From the NCBI GenBank assembly GCA_026122225.1, contig JANEZZ010002066.1, positions 434,001 to 498,000 on the forward strand: 64,000 nucleotides of DNA, given 5' to 3'. Under the pieces are notes generated by a model, which did no database searches, was not told the DNA's origin, and worked only from the letters and a program-made list of their open reading frames with translations. A program made the position numbers and the translations under genes. The stretch is from Heloderma charlesbogerti (taxonomy: Eukaryota; Chordata; Lepidosauria; Squamata; Helodermatidae). Positions 22,801-32,509 of this stretch are shown piece by piece (the stretch's first letter is position 1; each line of letters opens with the position of its first letter).

Positions 22801-23211
22801 AATTCTCACCCATCTCCTCTGGCCAAATTCAATAAGTACAGCTATTCTGAGTATAGAGAAGAGCACATTCTACCAGCCCACCAAATAACTGATAAAGATG
22901 AGGAACCTGTCAGAGAAAAAGAGTTTGCAACCCTAATTAAGCCATAATGTGACTGAATACACAGGGATTCAAACCAAGACTTTTAAGAGCTAAGTACGCA
23001 AATCCTTGGGCCTGGATGGACAAATATGTCAGTTTTGGTTTCTCCCACATTCAATTTTTTAAGAACTCAGTTCTTTTTGACCCAAATATGAGGAGCTTTG
23101 CAAATTTTTGATATTTTTTCCCTCAAAAATCAAACTGAAATGAAATTCTCACCAATCCCTGCATAGTAGTAAAAAGTTTGAGACTCACTGCCTTAATGAG
23201 CAAAGGGCTGG
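19893..23211. other. Mostly unrecognised non-coding DNA
   Basis: Contains an (AC)n tract at about 20747-20776. A TAGGGATGGGTGAACTG start at 22155 may pair with TTCTCACCCATCTCC near 22.82 kb as a decayed hAT-like element with longer inverted ends. A related tail (GAAATGAAATTCTCACCAATC) follows at about 23.13-23.16 kb. No coding potential beyond short spurious frames. Confidence 0.4.
20747..20776. repeat. (AC)n microsatellite
   Basis: Perfect AC run. Confidence 0.95.
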
Positions 23212-23371
23212 ATGTGCCTGATCTCATCTGATCTCAGAACCTAAGCAGGGTCAGCCCTGGTTAGTAGTTGGATGGGAGACTGCCTGGGAATCAGGCTTCC
23301 TGCATTAGGCAGTGGTTTGGACTCGATGGTCATGTAGGCCTCTTCCAATCCTATGATTCTATGGTTCTATA
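23212..23371 (+). mobile_element. 5S-rRNA-derived SINE with CR1-like tail
   Basis: The head GCCTGATCTCATCTGATCTC, AACCTAAGCAGGGTCAG, CCCTGGTTAGTAGTTGGATG and GGAGACTGCCTGGGAA follows 5S rRNA through its internal control region. The tail TTTGGACTCGATGGTCATG and TATGATTCTATGGTTCTAT matches the CR1-type 3' end seen at 57.70-57.78 kb, which is how such a SINE would borrow a LINE reverse transcriptase. Confidence 0.9.
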
Positions 23372-23421
23372 ACATACTTATTCATTTTATTTTTCTTCAT
23401 CGGAAACGCATGTGTGACTAC

Positions 23422-23835
23422 TAGGGATGGACAGACCCATCTCTGTCCAGGGTAGGAGAGTTCGACAAGCTGCCCCACCCAGCTCATGCAGCCTGGACCT
23501 GCTTGCCCTGCCTGCCCACCGAGCCATGCAAGTGGCCCCTCCTCTCAGCACCAAGGACTTCCGCAGTCAAGCCCTTATGCTTTACGCACACAAGGGTTTG
23601 ACTGCTTAGTCCTTGCCATAGCCAGCCCGCAGCACTCTCACCCTGGCTTCCTCCTGAGGAGGCCAGGGTGAAAGCGCTGGGGTGCTGCAGAGCTCCCAGC
23701 TGCTCACCGAACTCCAGGGTGCTTGGTGGCCGGGTCCATCAGAGTCCCAGGGCTGGGTGAGCAGGGTCCAGGAGGCTGGCCAGCTGGAGAGTCCATCAGA
23801 CTCCACCCCCTTTTCATACTCCCACGCAATCCCTA
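23422..23835. mobile_element. hAT-like element, TSD GTGACTAC
   Basis: TAGGGATGGACAGACCC to CACGCAATCCCTA with a perfect 8-bp duplication. GC-rich interior with no palindrome array. Non-autonomous at 414 bp. The partial element at 7711 is a relative. Confidence 0.9.
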
Positions 23836-24823
23836 GTGACTACCCTCATTCTATCCAGAACCGCTGTCCATGAGCATGATGTGGATATGAATCAGTCTCT
23901 TTCTGGCCTGTATCACTTTCACATATATCCACCTCTAAGTCTGTTCTATCCTATTTCTGCACCAGTCTGCAAATAAATAATTAAATACATACTATGATTT
24001 CTTTAAAAACACACACAAAAAACTGTATGACAGCTTTCATTGAAATAGCCGGTTTTGCCTTAGTCATTTTCTTAGAGTAGACCCATTGACATCAATGGAA
24101 CTTAAGTTTGTCATAACTACATTAAGTGTCATTTATTTCAATGCATGACAAAGGCTGCAACCCTATGCATCTATAGACAGAAAAAATTCCTGCAACTCCC
24201 ACCGTGCCCAACTATCCATCACCACGCAGCACATAGTTAAATTATGACATTTTCTACCACAAGACGTAGGTCACCAATTTGAACTTCATATTGGACTTCA
24301 GTTCATGCTGGACTTCATGAAGATCTAATTACTCAAATATTCCTACTTATCACATTCTAATTCACTTCCCAGCCATACTTAAACCCAGTTCAGAAGGTTT
24401 CCCTAGTTCATGCAGTTCTTCTGCAGAGAGGTATTATGTAAATGTAGTCAGCTGAAAAGAGCATATTGCGCAAATACATTACCTACTCTGTTGGCTTTCC
24501 CACTGAGCTCAGAGAACAAATATTGTTATTAAATATTGATTTTTAAATCTCTGGCTGGTTCTGACCCTTAGTCCCATGGAAACCATTTGCTTTGCATGAA
24601 CTGAATCATTATTGCTTAGCCTGAAAGATTTGAGATTGTAGATGGATAGGGTTTTCCTTTTGCCGAGGTCATTCCACTGTAGCATTCACTTGTCCTATTG
24701 TTCCAAAACAAGGCTGCACAATTTGAGACTGATCACAGCATACACAGCCTGCAAGTCATATATTATGGCCTGTCAAGTGCTAGAGAATTTTATCTCCCCC
24801 TGATTCCCCCCCCCCCCAGAAAG
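23836..24823. other. No recognisable feature
   Basis: AT-rich non-coding sequence, ending in a short C-tract at about 24808-24818. Confidence 0.4.
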
Positions 24824-24872
24824 CAGGAAGAAGAAGAAGAAGAAGAAGAAGAAGAAGAAGAAGAAGAAGAAG

Positions 24873-24906
<34 letters not shown>
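24824..24906. repeat. (AGA)n followed by (GCA)n compound microsatellite
   Basis: About 16 AGA/AAG units pass directly into about 11 GCA units. Any open frame through it is repeat-derived. Confidence 0.95.
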
Positions 24907-24907
<1 letters not shown>

Positions 24908-25082
24908 TGTAGGTCTCTCCTAAAATAGCCCAGGTTTTTATAGAAGAGGCTAATATACAGTCTGTAATGTACTGTATGGGCTCATCCATCCCTACTTTAT
25001 ATACGTATAAAATTAAACTTTATTTTATTAACATTTAAAACAACGATAGAGAGATGCTATGGCACCTAGTGCTCATTTTTTA

Positions 25083-25286
25083 TTATTATAAATTTCCCGT
25101 CCTAGCCGCCAACTGGAATGTGACTGATGATAAAGACCATATTCCCTTACAGGACACACTCGACCCGCAAAACAGTGTGACATAGGCGAAAAAGACGCAC
25201 AGTAATAGGCCAATCGAACTGTGAGCCAAAAAATTCCTACATGGTTCCCAAAGGGCAACCAGTAATAAACCCACACTGCTTGGGGG
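25083..25286 (-). mobile_element. YR-retrotransposon tail fragment
   Basis: The last 70 bp (GAACTGTGAGCCAAAAAATT, CAGTAATAAACCCACACTGC) match positions 1-65. The piece near 25.1 kb carries the CCCGTCCTAGCCGCC motif that also follows the hydrolase stop near 665-680. It ends where a palindrome-array element was inserted; the 8-mer CTTGGGGG at its edge is one half of that element's target duplication. Confidence 0.7.
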
Positions 25287-25825
25287 TAGGGATGGACGAA
25301 AGTCCCTTACCTGTCCTCGAAGCTTGCTTCGCGGTGGAGGGGAGGCGCTTCGCTTCTCCCCCCGAAGTTCATGCGAGGGGGGGAGGCGCCCCGCCTCGCC
25401 CAGCCGAAATTCAGGCCGGGCGGGAGGCGCCCCATCCCTCGCCGGTGAAATTCAGGCCGGGTAGAAGCGCCCCGTCTACCCGGCCATGGAAAAAAAAACC
25501 CACCCCCATGATAGGGTACGTAACGATTTACGTAGCCTATCACGGCTAGATTTCCAAAGTCAGCTGTGATAGGCTACATAAATCGTCACATAGCCTATCA
25601 TGGGTGACTTTGAAAAAAAAAAAAAGTGCGTACGCAAATGGCGGCCCCCATAGGGAGCCGCCATTTCCGTTCCTTATTTGGTCCCTGTAGTCTATGTAAA
25701 GATTTACGTAGACTACAGCGAAAATAAGGGCAACACTATTGCGTTTTGATAGGCTACGTTAATCATTACGTAGCCTATCACGGGGTTTTGTTTTGTTTTT
25801 TACTTTCCTTGTAATGGCGGCGCAA
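25287..25825. mobile_element. Palindrome-array element, left part of a rearranged copy
   Basis: Begins TAGGGATGGACGAAAGTCCC (X-type end) and runs P-P-R-Q, then half of S fused directly to P (AACACTATTGCGTTTTGATAGG), deleting Q', R' and one P. It breaks off at TTGTAATGGCGG. The missing right end appears in reverse orientation at 26496, with the same target 8-mer. Confidence 0.8.
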
Positions 25826-26495
25826 ATCACGGGGTTTTGTTATGTAGGCGCCAGGTTGTCTGGCTGAAAGCGGCTAGGACGCTAGGCGGCTAGGACGGGC
25901 AAAAATAGGAAAGTAGGGATGGTGTGTATGCAGAGGCACCTTATGGTGACAGGTGACGCCTGAGGGCCCCCCGAGCGGGTTGTGCGGCTCTGCTGGGGGA
26001 TAAGGGTTGCCTGGGAGACCAACCCTACTCACTCACCCAGGTGTTGTGCGGCACCGGGTTGGGGGTGACACCGGAAGGTCTACCTCCCCCAGAAGGGGCA
26101 GTCCGGAGGGATGGCGAGATCACCGCCACCCCTCAAGCTGGGTATGTTTTTGCCCAAGAAGTGCCAGCTAGCCGCTGACACAGTTAGATGCCCGTCCTAG
26201 TTACCCCTTTGCAGCTATTTCAATAAATGTGGCCCAATTTTCAACCCAAGCTTGTTGTCTGCATCTTCTTTAACCCATCTCTACTCGCAAATGCCCTCAC
26301 TCCAGAGCCAGCTTGTCTGGCTGAAAGGGGGGGGGCATTGTGGGTGGGTGGGGTGACAAGATGTAGGTGCCTCTAATTGGTGCACCCCAGTGGCACCACC
26401 ATGCAAGGAGGGGCAGGCTGAGTTGCCTTAAACTCAGCCCCCTTCCCAATCTCAGCTCTCTGGCTCGATGCAGCTCCCTCCCACCCTCCCCCAAG
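25826..26495 (+). mobile_element. Inverted YR tail and unit U between palindrome-array parts
   Basis: Read in reverse complement this repeats positions 60-680: the AGGTGACGCCTGAGGGCC piece, the AATAAATGTGGCCC polyadenylation region at about 26.22 kb, and unit U at 26290-26494. Its orientation is opposite to the matching fragment at 25083-25286, which is direct evidence of an inversion. Confidence 0.75.
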
Positions 26496-26885
26496 TAGGG
26501 ATGGGGGAGAATTTCTCCCCGAAACTTCAGGGGGCTGAGTGCCAATGCATTCGGCCCCCTGAGATCGGCGGTGAAATTCTCCACCACCCCCCACCCCACC
26601 CCGGGATGGGACTTATCTTTCACGAATGTCCCTCCCGGCGGCGGGTCCCGGCAGCGGTTCGTTGGGTCTTCGTCAGGGGCGGGGGCGGCAGCCTGTCTTC
26701 GAACCGGCTGCCGCTGCCGCCATTACAAGGAAATGTAAAAAACAAAACAAAACCCCGTGATAGGCTACGTAACGATTAACGTAGCCTATCAAAACGCAAT
26801 AGTGTTGCCCTTATTTTCGCCGTAGTCTACATAATCTTTACGTAGACTACAGCAACCAAATAAGGAACGCGAATGGCGGCTCCCT
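26496..26885. mobile_element. Palindrome-array element, inverted right part
   Basis: Begins TAGGGATGGGGGAGAATTTC (Y-type end) and reads P, the same fused half-S (AACGCAATAGTGTTGCCC), Q and R, then stops within R where a GC-rich block starts. The flanking 8-mer CCCCCAAG is the exact complement of CTTGGGGG at 25279-25286. Confidence 0.8.
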
Positions 26886-27664
26886 GAGGAGCAAGGGGAG
26901 CAGTGCCCGTGCACATCCGCCCCAGCTGCGAGCACCAGCAACCCCGGGGCCGCAGCAGCGCAGGCGCAGGGCAACTGCCCAAGAAGGCGAAAAGAGGGGG
27001 GGCGCTCGGAGGGCAAGTCTTGGCTGGGGGGGCTGCGCACGAGGAGCTTGCAACAGGTGCCTCCCCCAGATGAGTGCTGGCGGTGCAACTGCCAGCGCTC
27101 CTGCTGGCGCGACAAGCGCCGGCCGCGGAGGGGGCGGCATCCGAGCACGTGCGCCTCCACCACGGTTGCCGGCAAAGCTGGAGCCACGGCGGGCGCGCCG
27201 AGCCCTCGGGAGCAAGAAGGAGGGGGCAGGGGCGCTGTCGCCGGATGCGTGCCACCGGCACAGCTGATGGCCCTCCCACCGGCACAGAGCAGAGGAGGGG
27301 GTGGCGCCCGAGCACGTGCGCCCCCGCTGCAAGCGCCAGCAAACCGAGAGCCGCTGCAGGTGCGCCGAGCCACGGCGAAACCGAGGAGAAGGAGGGGGCG
27401 GGCGTGCTGTCGCCACAAGCACTGGGGCCCTCAGCATGCGCCACCACAAACGTTGGTGCTCCTGCCGGCAGGACAGGCACCGGCCATGAGGGAGGCGCGC
27501 CAGAGCGCGTGCACCCTGCCACGAGCGCCAGCCATCTCGGAGCCGCAGCAAGCACCGGCTTGGCAGCGAGGCCTTGGGCACACTGATAGCATGCGGAGTT
27601 CAAGTGGCTGGAACGACGACGACGCCGGTTTCCAGCAGGTAGGTGTCCTTCGTTGTTTCTCGGT
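26886..27664 (+). repeat. GC-rich, CpG-rich block preceding unit U
   Basis: High GC with many GCGCC, GGGGGCG and CTGCCGG motifs. The part from about 27.37 kb (GAGGAGAAGGAGGGGGCGGG, TTTCCAGCAGG, GAGCTGTAGTTCTCTCTAGC) matches 6.26-6.40 kb. Open frames of 200-260 codons exist on both strands and in several phases but have Ala/Pro/Arg-rich, low-complexity products, as expected by chance in such DNA. Confidence 0.5.
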
Positions 27665-27831
27665 GGAGCTGTAGTTCTCTCTAGCTGCGTCGAGCCAGAC
27701 AGAGCTGAGATTGGGAAGGGGGCTGAGTTTAAGGCAACTCAGCCTGCCCCTCCTTGCATGGTGCTGCCACTGGAGTGCACCAATCAGAGGCCCCTACGTC
27801 TTGTCACCCCACCCGCCTGCAATGCCCCCCC
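27665..27831 (+). repeat. Shared unit U, copy 4, interrupted
   Basis: From AGCTGTAGTTCTCTCTAGC to the AATGCCCCCC tract. The unit resumes after the inserted palindrome-array element at 28796-28838 (TTTCAGCCAGACAAGCTGGC, GCCGGGGTGAGGAC). Confidence 0.7.
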
Positions 27832-28795
27832 CAGGGATGGGGGAGAATTTCGCCCCGAAACTTTGGGGGGCCGAGCGCCAACGAATTCGGTCCTCCGAAG
27901 GTTGTTCGGAGAGAAATTCTCCGCCTCCCCGCACCCCCCCCCCGGGACGGGACTTACCTTTTGCGAATGTCCCTCCCGGTGGCTGGTCCGGCCGGCGGTT
28001 CGGCGGGTGTTCGAGCGAGGCGGGAGCGGCAGCTGGTCTTTCGACCGGCTGCCGCCGCCGCCATTGTAATGAAAGAAAGAAAAAAAAACTTCCCCTGATA
28101 GGCTACGTGACGATTCACGTAGCCTATCATGGCTAGATTTGCAAAGTCAGCCGTGATAGGCTACGTGAATCGACACGTAGCCTATCACGGGTGACATTAA
28201 AAAAAAAAGTGTGTACGGATAATGGTGGCCCCCATAGGGAGCCGCCATTCCCGTTCCTTATTTGGTGGCTGTAGTCTACGTAAATGTTTACGTAGACTAC
28301 GGCGAAAATTAGGGCAACGCTATTTGCGTTGCCCTTATTTTCGCTGTAGTCTACGTAAACATTTACGTAGACTACAGCCACCAAATAAGGAACGCGAATG
28401 GCGGCTCCCTATGGGGGCCGCCATTCGCGTACGCGCCTTTTTTTTTTTTTTTAAGTCACCCATGATAGGCTACGTGACGATTCACGTAGCCTATCACGGC
28501 TGACTTTGCAGATCTAGCCGTGATAGGCTACGTGAATCGTCACGTAGCCTATCAGGGGGCGTTTTTTTTTTTTTTTTTTTACTTTCGCGTTCGCGGCCGG
28601 GCGAGGCGGGAAGCCTCCTCCCCGGCCTGAATTTCGGCCGGGCGAGGCGGGAAGCCTCCCCCGCGGCCTGAATTTTGGCCGGGCGAGGAGAGGAGCCTCC
28701 CCCCCCGGCCTGAACTTCGGGGGGAGAAGCGAAGCGCCTCCCCCCCACCACGAAGCAAGCTACGAGACCAGGTAAGTGACTTTCGTGCACCCCTA
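27832..28795. mobile_element. Palindrome-array hAT-like element, complete reference copy
   Basis: Y-type left end CAGGGATGGGGGAGAATTTC and X-type right end GTGACTTTCGTGCACCCCTA. The target is a C-tract, with GCCCCCCC/CACCCCCC matching 6 of 8. The core order is P (28097-28128), P (28154-28185), R (about 28213-28250), Q (28270-28301), S (28303-28347), Q' (about 28346-28378), R' (about 28396-28432), P (28464-28495), P (28522-28553), flanked by poly-A and poly-T runs. No open frame resembles a transposase, so mobility would need hAT transposase from elsewhere. Confidence 0.9.
28097..28553. repeat. Nested-palindrome core
   Basis: The left ~220 bp is the near-exact reverse complement of the right ~220 bp around S, and each half is itself a chain of palindromes. 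P arms are GATAGGCTACGTGA and TCACGTAGCCTATC around CGAT. Q arms are GTAGTCTACGTAAA and TTTACGTAGACTAC. S arms are about 19 bp around TATTT. Confidence 0.9.
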
Positions 28796-28845
28796 CACCC
28801 CCCTTTCAGCCAGACAAGCTGGCGCCGGGGTGAGGACATATCCTT

Positions 28846-30489
28846 GTGTCTGTAACACTGTTGTAAAAATTAAAATGAGTTGATGATTTAGCTACCTATT
28901 TTAATGCCTCTATGTTATGCAAAAACAACAATAACAACAACAATGATGATTATCCTAGGCATGTCTTTAATAGATAGGATTGTGTTGTTTTAGCTATGCT
29001 TCTAAAAATAGTTCTCACCCCTTACCAACCCACAGCTCAGTATCAGACAAAAGGGTTGACATGATTGATCTATTGCCTGGAATCCATGGTGGAACTTTCA
29101 GATAGGTAATTACTTGAGCAGCCCTCTACAGATGTATTGGTTTCCTGTGTGGCAAAATGACAACTCCAAGCATCTTACCACATTTGTACCCATCACTCAA
29201 CATTTGTTGAAGATTGACCTTTCATTGACCTATAAACCTAAAGACCCACCAGAAAAGTTAACGTAACAGCCACGGTGAGCAGGCAGTGCATACCAGAGAC
29301 TTGTAAGGAACAAAATCTAATTTGTATAAAATTACACGTAACCACTCTTTGGCAATTCCTCCTGTGCATGAGCAAATGTTGCTGGGCTACATCTAGACAG
29401 GAACTTATATCACCGTATTACTCACAGTAATCTGAATACACAAATATCTTTCATCACAGATGTTAATTATCCCCACAAGAACTGAAGGTCGGTTGCTAAG
29501 TAGAATGTGTTGACAAAAGGAGCATGGGGTTCTGGGGGAATCTACCTCAGTGGATTCTGTCAGTAATGTTCCTTAAATCACAAACATGATAAGATGCTTT
29601 CACGCTAATAGCACCCTTTCATCGATAGAGTGGGTTTCACACTGATCTAAGGTTTTTCCCAAGACTCACCCTTAACATCAGCCACAGCAACTTCACAGAA
29701 AAGAAAATCTGAAATCTATTTTCAGAGTTCCTCACCACCAGGCAAAATATCTAAGCAACTTTGAAGGGAGTCAAGTGAGTGTTGCCAGAAGAGTTTCAAT
29801 AAGACAAGCAACATTTCATGAGGTGCAGGTGTGATCTGTAGATCCTAAGAATGGGGGAGAAATTGCTTTGGTTCTCATTTTAATATGAAGTTACCTAATT
29901 TTGCACTTTTGAACCAAGACACAAACCAAACCCAAGTTATCTGTCACAATTTGTACTTCTCCAAATTTTGAAACGGAGTGCTCCAATCAAGCAGTGTGAG
30001 CAAAAATGCATATATTCAGCAAAATAATTGATTCTAACTGAGCCAGACTATGAGAGCAATGTGGCTATGCTTTTGATGGCACCAGCACAAAACGAGTTGA
30101 TCGTTGGGACATGCAGCATACCCCTGTGAAAGTTTGTTACCTTTATCAAAACTCTTTCCTCAAATCCCAAGGGATTTCCCCTAAGAAGTAACCCCCAAAT
30201 TTGCTTTGATTTTTTTTTTAAGGTGACATTAAGGGTTAACCTCATGATCTAGAGCAGGAGTGTTGATCCTCTTTCAGCCTCCGTGCCAAACTCCATTTTG
30301 GAGAAGCTGGGGGAGGGGCACATGCTACAGAGGGGATGAGGGGTGAAGGAAAAATGGGGAAGAGCAGAAAGCAAAAGGCCACAGTACCTATAATATCTAC
30401 ACATTTTTGCTTAAAACTCTAACTACAAGGACCTCATCCTTAGGATAGGCATTTCAACCTTTTGGAATGGGGAAAAAATGCACAGAAGC
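28846..30489. other. Mostly unrecognised non-coding DNA
   Basis: A stretch at about 29852-30020 (CTAATTTTGCACTTTTGAACC, GTACTTCTCCAAATTTTG) is a fragment of the 11153-type hAT-like family. The remainder shows nothing I recognise. Confidence 0.4.
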
Positions 30490-30780
30490 CAGGAAGCCAC
30501 CGAAAGAGGGAAAAGGAGTGAGGGTAAAGAAGGGAAAAGGAGTGACGCTAGGAGCATGAGGGAAAAGGAGTGAGGGAAAAGGAGGGGAAATGAGTGAGGG
30601 GGAAATGAGGGAAAGGGAGTGAGGGGAAAGGAGGGGAAAGGAGTGAGGGGAAAGGAGGGGAAAGGAGTGAGTCTAGGAGCATGAGGGAAAAGGAGTGAGG
30701 GGAAAGGAGGAAAAATGAGTGAGGACAAAATGAGGGAAAGGGAGTGAGGGAAAATGAGGGAAAGGAGTGAGGCTAGGATC
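30490..30780. repeat. GGGAAAAGGAGTGA minisatellite
   Basis: About 20 degenerate 13-15 bp units of GGGAAAGGAGTGAG type, with a longer unit containing CTAGGAGCATGAGG recurring about three times, giving a higher-order arrangement. Strong purine strand asymmetry. Confidence 0.9.
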
Positions 30781-31303
30781 ATTGTTATCTAGGGAGAGCC
30801 AGATTGGGACTCCGCCTGAGGTTCTTCACCCCTGATCTACAGAACCTCCCTTGAGAATTGTTCTAATCATGGAGGAGTGACAATGTGGAAGACAAGGCAC
30901 TGAACACCCTTCTTGACCCATCAAAGCCCGCTTAAATGCCTACTTAAATGCTGCCATTTTTCCAGGTGCTGCCACAACTGTTTGCAAGCTTATCATCTTC
31001 GCAGCCATACACTAGAAAGTAGCTTTTAAAAAAACAGTGGAGCCATGGCTTACTTTATCATAAGAAGGAGGGAATGGTAATAAAGAAAAAGAGACAGGGA
31101 AATAATCTCTTTCACCTGCCGGGGAGTGGGGCATAATAAAACAAAAATATCAGTCCATGTCTTTAAGACAGCATCAGCTGATTTTCTGAGGAGATTTGGG
31201 GGTTTGTTCCTTTTCTCTCTCCCATAGAAAAAGAAGGGCACTTCACAGAAATTTCTCTGGAGATTTTCCACCATTATTTTGGTGGTGGTTGCTATTCCCC
31301 CCC
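30781..31303. other. No recognisable feature
   Basis: Non-coding; no repeat family recognised. Confidence 0.35.

Positions 31304-31345
<42 letters not shown>
31304..31345. repeat. (AC)n microsatellite
   Basis: About 20 perfect AC units. Confidence 0.95.
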
Positions 31346-31347
<2 letters not shown>

Positions 31348-31391
31348 GCCTTGAAATAACACTTTGCTTTCTAGCCACCCAAGGTGATGAA

Positions 31392-31901
31392 TAGGAATGG
31401 CGCAAGCTCCCGATTGGGTCTGGGATTCCGGTGGACCCCCCCACACCCACGCCCCTGAGCCGTGCCCACTGAGCACCTGCCCTAGCTCACCTCCCCCCCC
31501 CGCTTGCCGAACTGCCTGCACTCCCCCAGGACACATCCCTGAGCACCACGAGCACCATTTTGTGGAAGAAAATGACAATCGCGAATATGTGCACATCACG
31601 TCTTCTGCAAAATGGCACTGTGAATAGCCGGCCCATATATGCAGAATGGGCCATTTATGCTGCAAACTTGTGTATATGAGCTATTCATGGCCTCATTTTG
31701 CATAAGACTAGATGTATGCATATTCGCTATCACCATTTTCTTCAGCAAAATGGCAATTTCACGGACAGGTCCCAGATGAATGTGGGCAGCTTGACGAGTG
31801 TGGGGGAGGTTGAGCGTGGGTCCTGGGACATGTGAGCAGGGGCAGGGGCTTGGTGTGTGCCTGGAGAACTCAGATGGGGGGGACGTGCCCATCCATCCCT
31901 A
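31392..31901. mobile_element. hAT-like element, TSD GTGATGAA/GTGATATG
   Basis: TAGGAATGGCGCAAGC to CCCATCCATCCCTA with a 6 of 8 duplication. The interior has CCATTTTGTGGAAGAAAATG and its approximate complement CATTTTCTTCAGCAAAATGG, a foldback centre. Relatives end at 50258, 45993, 58302 and 63372. Confidence 0.7.
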
Positions 31902-31910
31902 GTGATATGA

Positions 31911-31935
31911 GAGAGAAAGAGAGAGAGAGAGAGAG
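31911..31935. repeat. (GA)n microsatellite
   Basis: About 12 GA units. Confidence 0.95.
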
Positions 31936-32072
31936 CTGCCATGCCCAGAAGTGCTATATCTCATGTGTAGTCAATATTAAGTTAGATGGCCTGATGATCT
32001 GACCTATGGCACAAGAGGAATGGGTTTCAGTCCAATAAACCCTGAGTGGACACATCAAAACTCATTGGTGGC

Positions 32073-32509
32073 TAGGGATGTGTGAATCGGCAAAACTTGA
32101 CCTTGCTGAATTTCTCCAAATTCCACCTTGAAACTCATGCCAACTCAAGTCCATATCAGATTGTAAGCTTTATTTTTTTTCTTTGCACATGAAAATCCGT
32201 CTGTATTTTCATGCACATTTTTTCAAATGTATGTATTAATTGTGCTCAGCTTCAAAATGCATGCATTCTTCTCCCATTGATTAAACCATATTTGTGTTCA
32301 TTTTCAAAAGTACATTTTTTTCATGTGCATTTTTCAAATGTCTGCATGCTGTCAAATGCATGTTTTTTGGTCTGCTAATCACATTGCAAGCTCGGAAATG
32401 TACAGACTTCAACCTCAGATTGCATCCAAGACTGTGTTTGTTTCAGAAGGTGCAGACTGGATAAATCCTGATCAAAAGTGAACTGAAATTAATTTCTCAC
32501 ACATCCCTA
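32073..32509. mobile_element. hAT-like element, TSD TTGGTGGC (reference for this family)
   Basis: TAGGGATGTGTGAATCGGC to TTCTCACACATCCCTA with a perfect 8-bp duplication. The ends form a slightly longer inverted repeat (TAGGGATGTGTGA/TCACACATCCCTA). T-rich interior with CATTCTTCTCCCATTGATTA. Copies or pieces lie at 8749, 15182 and 52190. Confidence 0.92.

Noticed and set aside
23212..23371. Functional 5S rRNA gene
   Set aside because: Only the internal part resembles 5S and it is followed by a CR1-like tail, so it is a SINE.
26827..27603. Long overlapping open frames (up to about 258 codons) on both strands
   Set aside because: They lie in GC-rich repeat DNA, are Ala/Pro/Arg-rich, overlap in several phases and show no domain. 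Low stop-codon frequency in GC-rich DNA explains them.
28097..28553. Regularly spaced palindromic repeats resembling a CRISPR array
   Set aside because: The repeats are of four different kinds arranged symmetrically, spacers are conserved between copies rather than unique, there are no cas genes, and the surroundings are vertebrate repeats.
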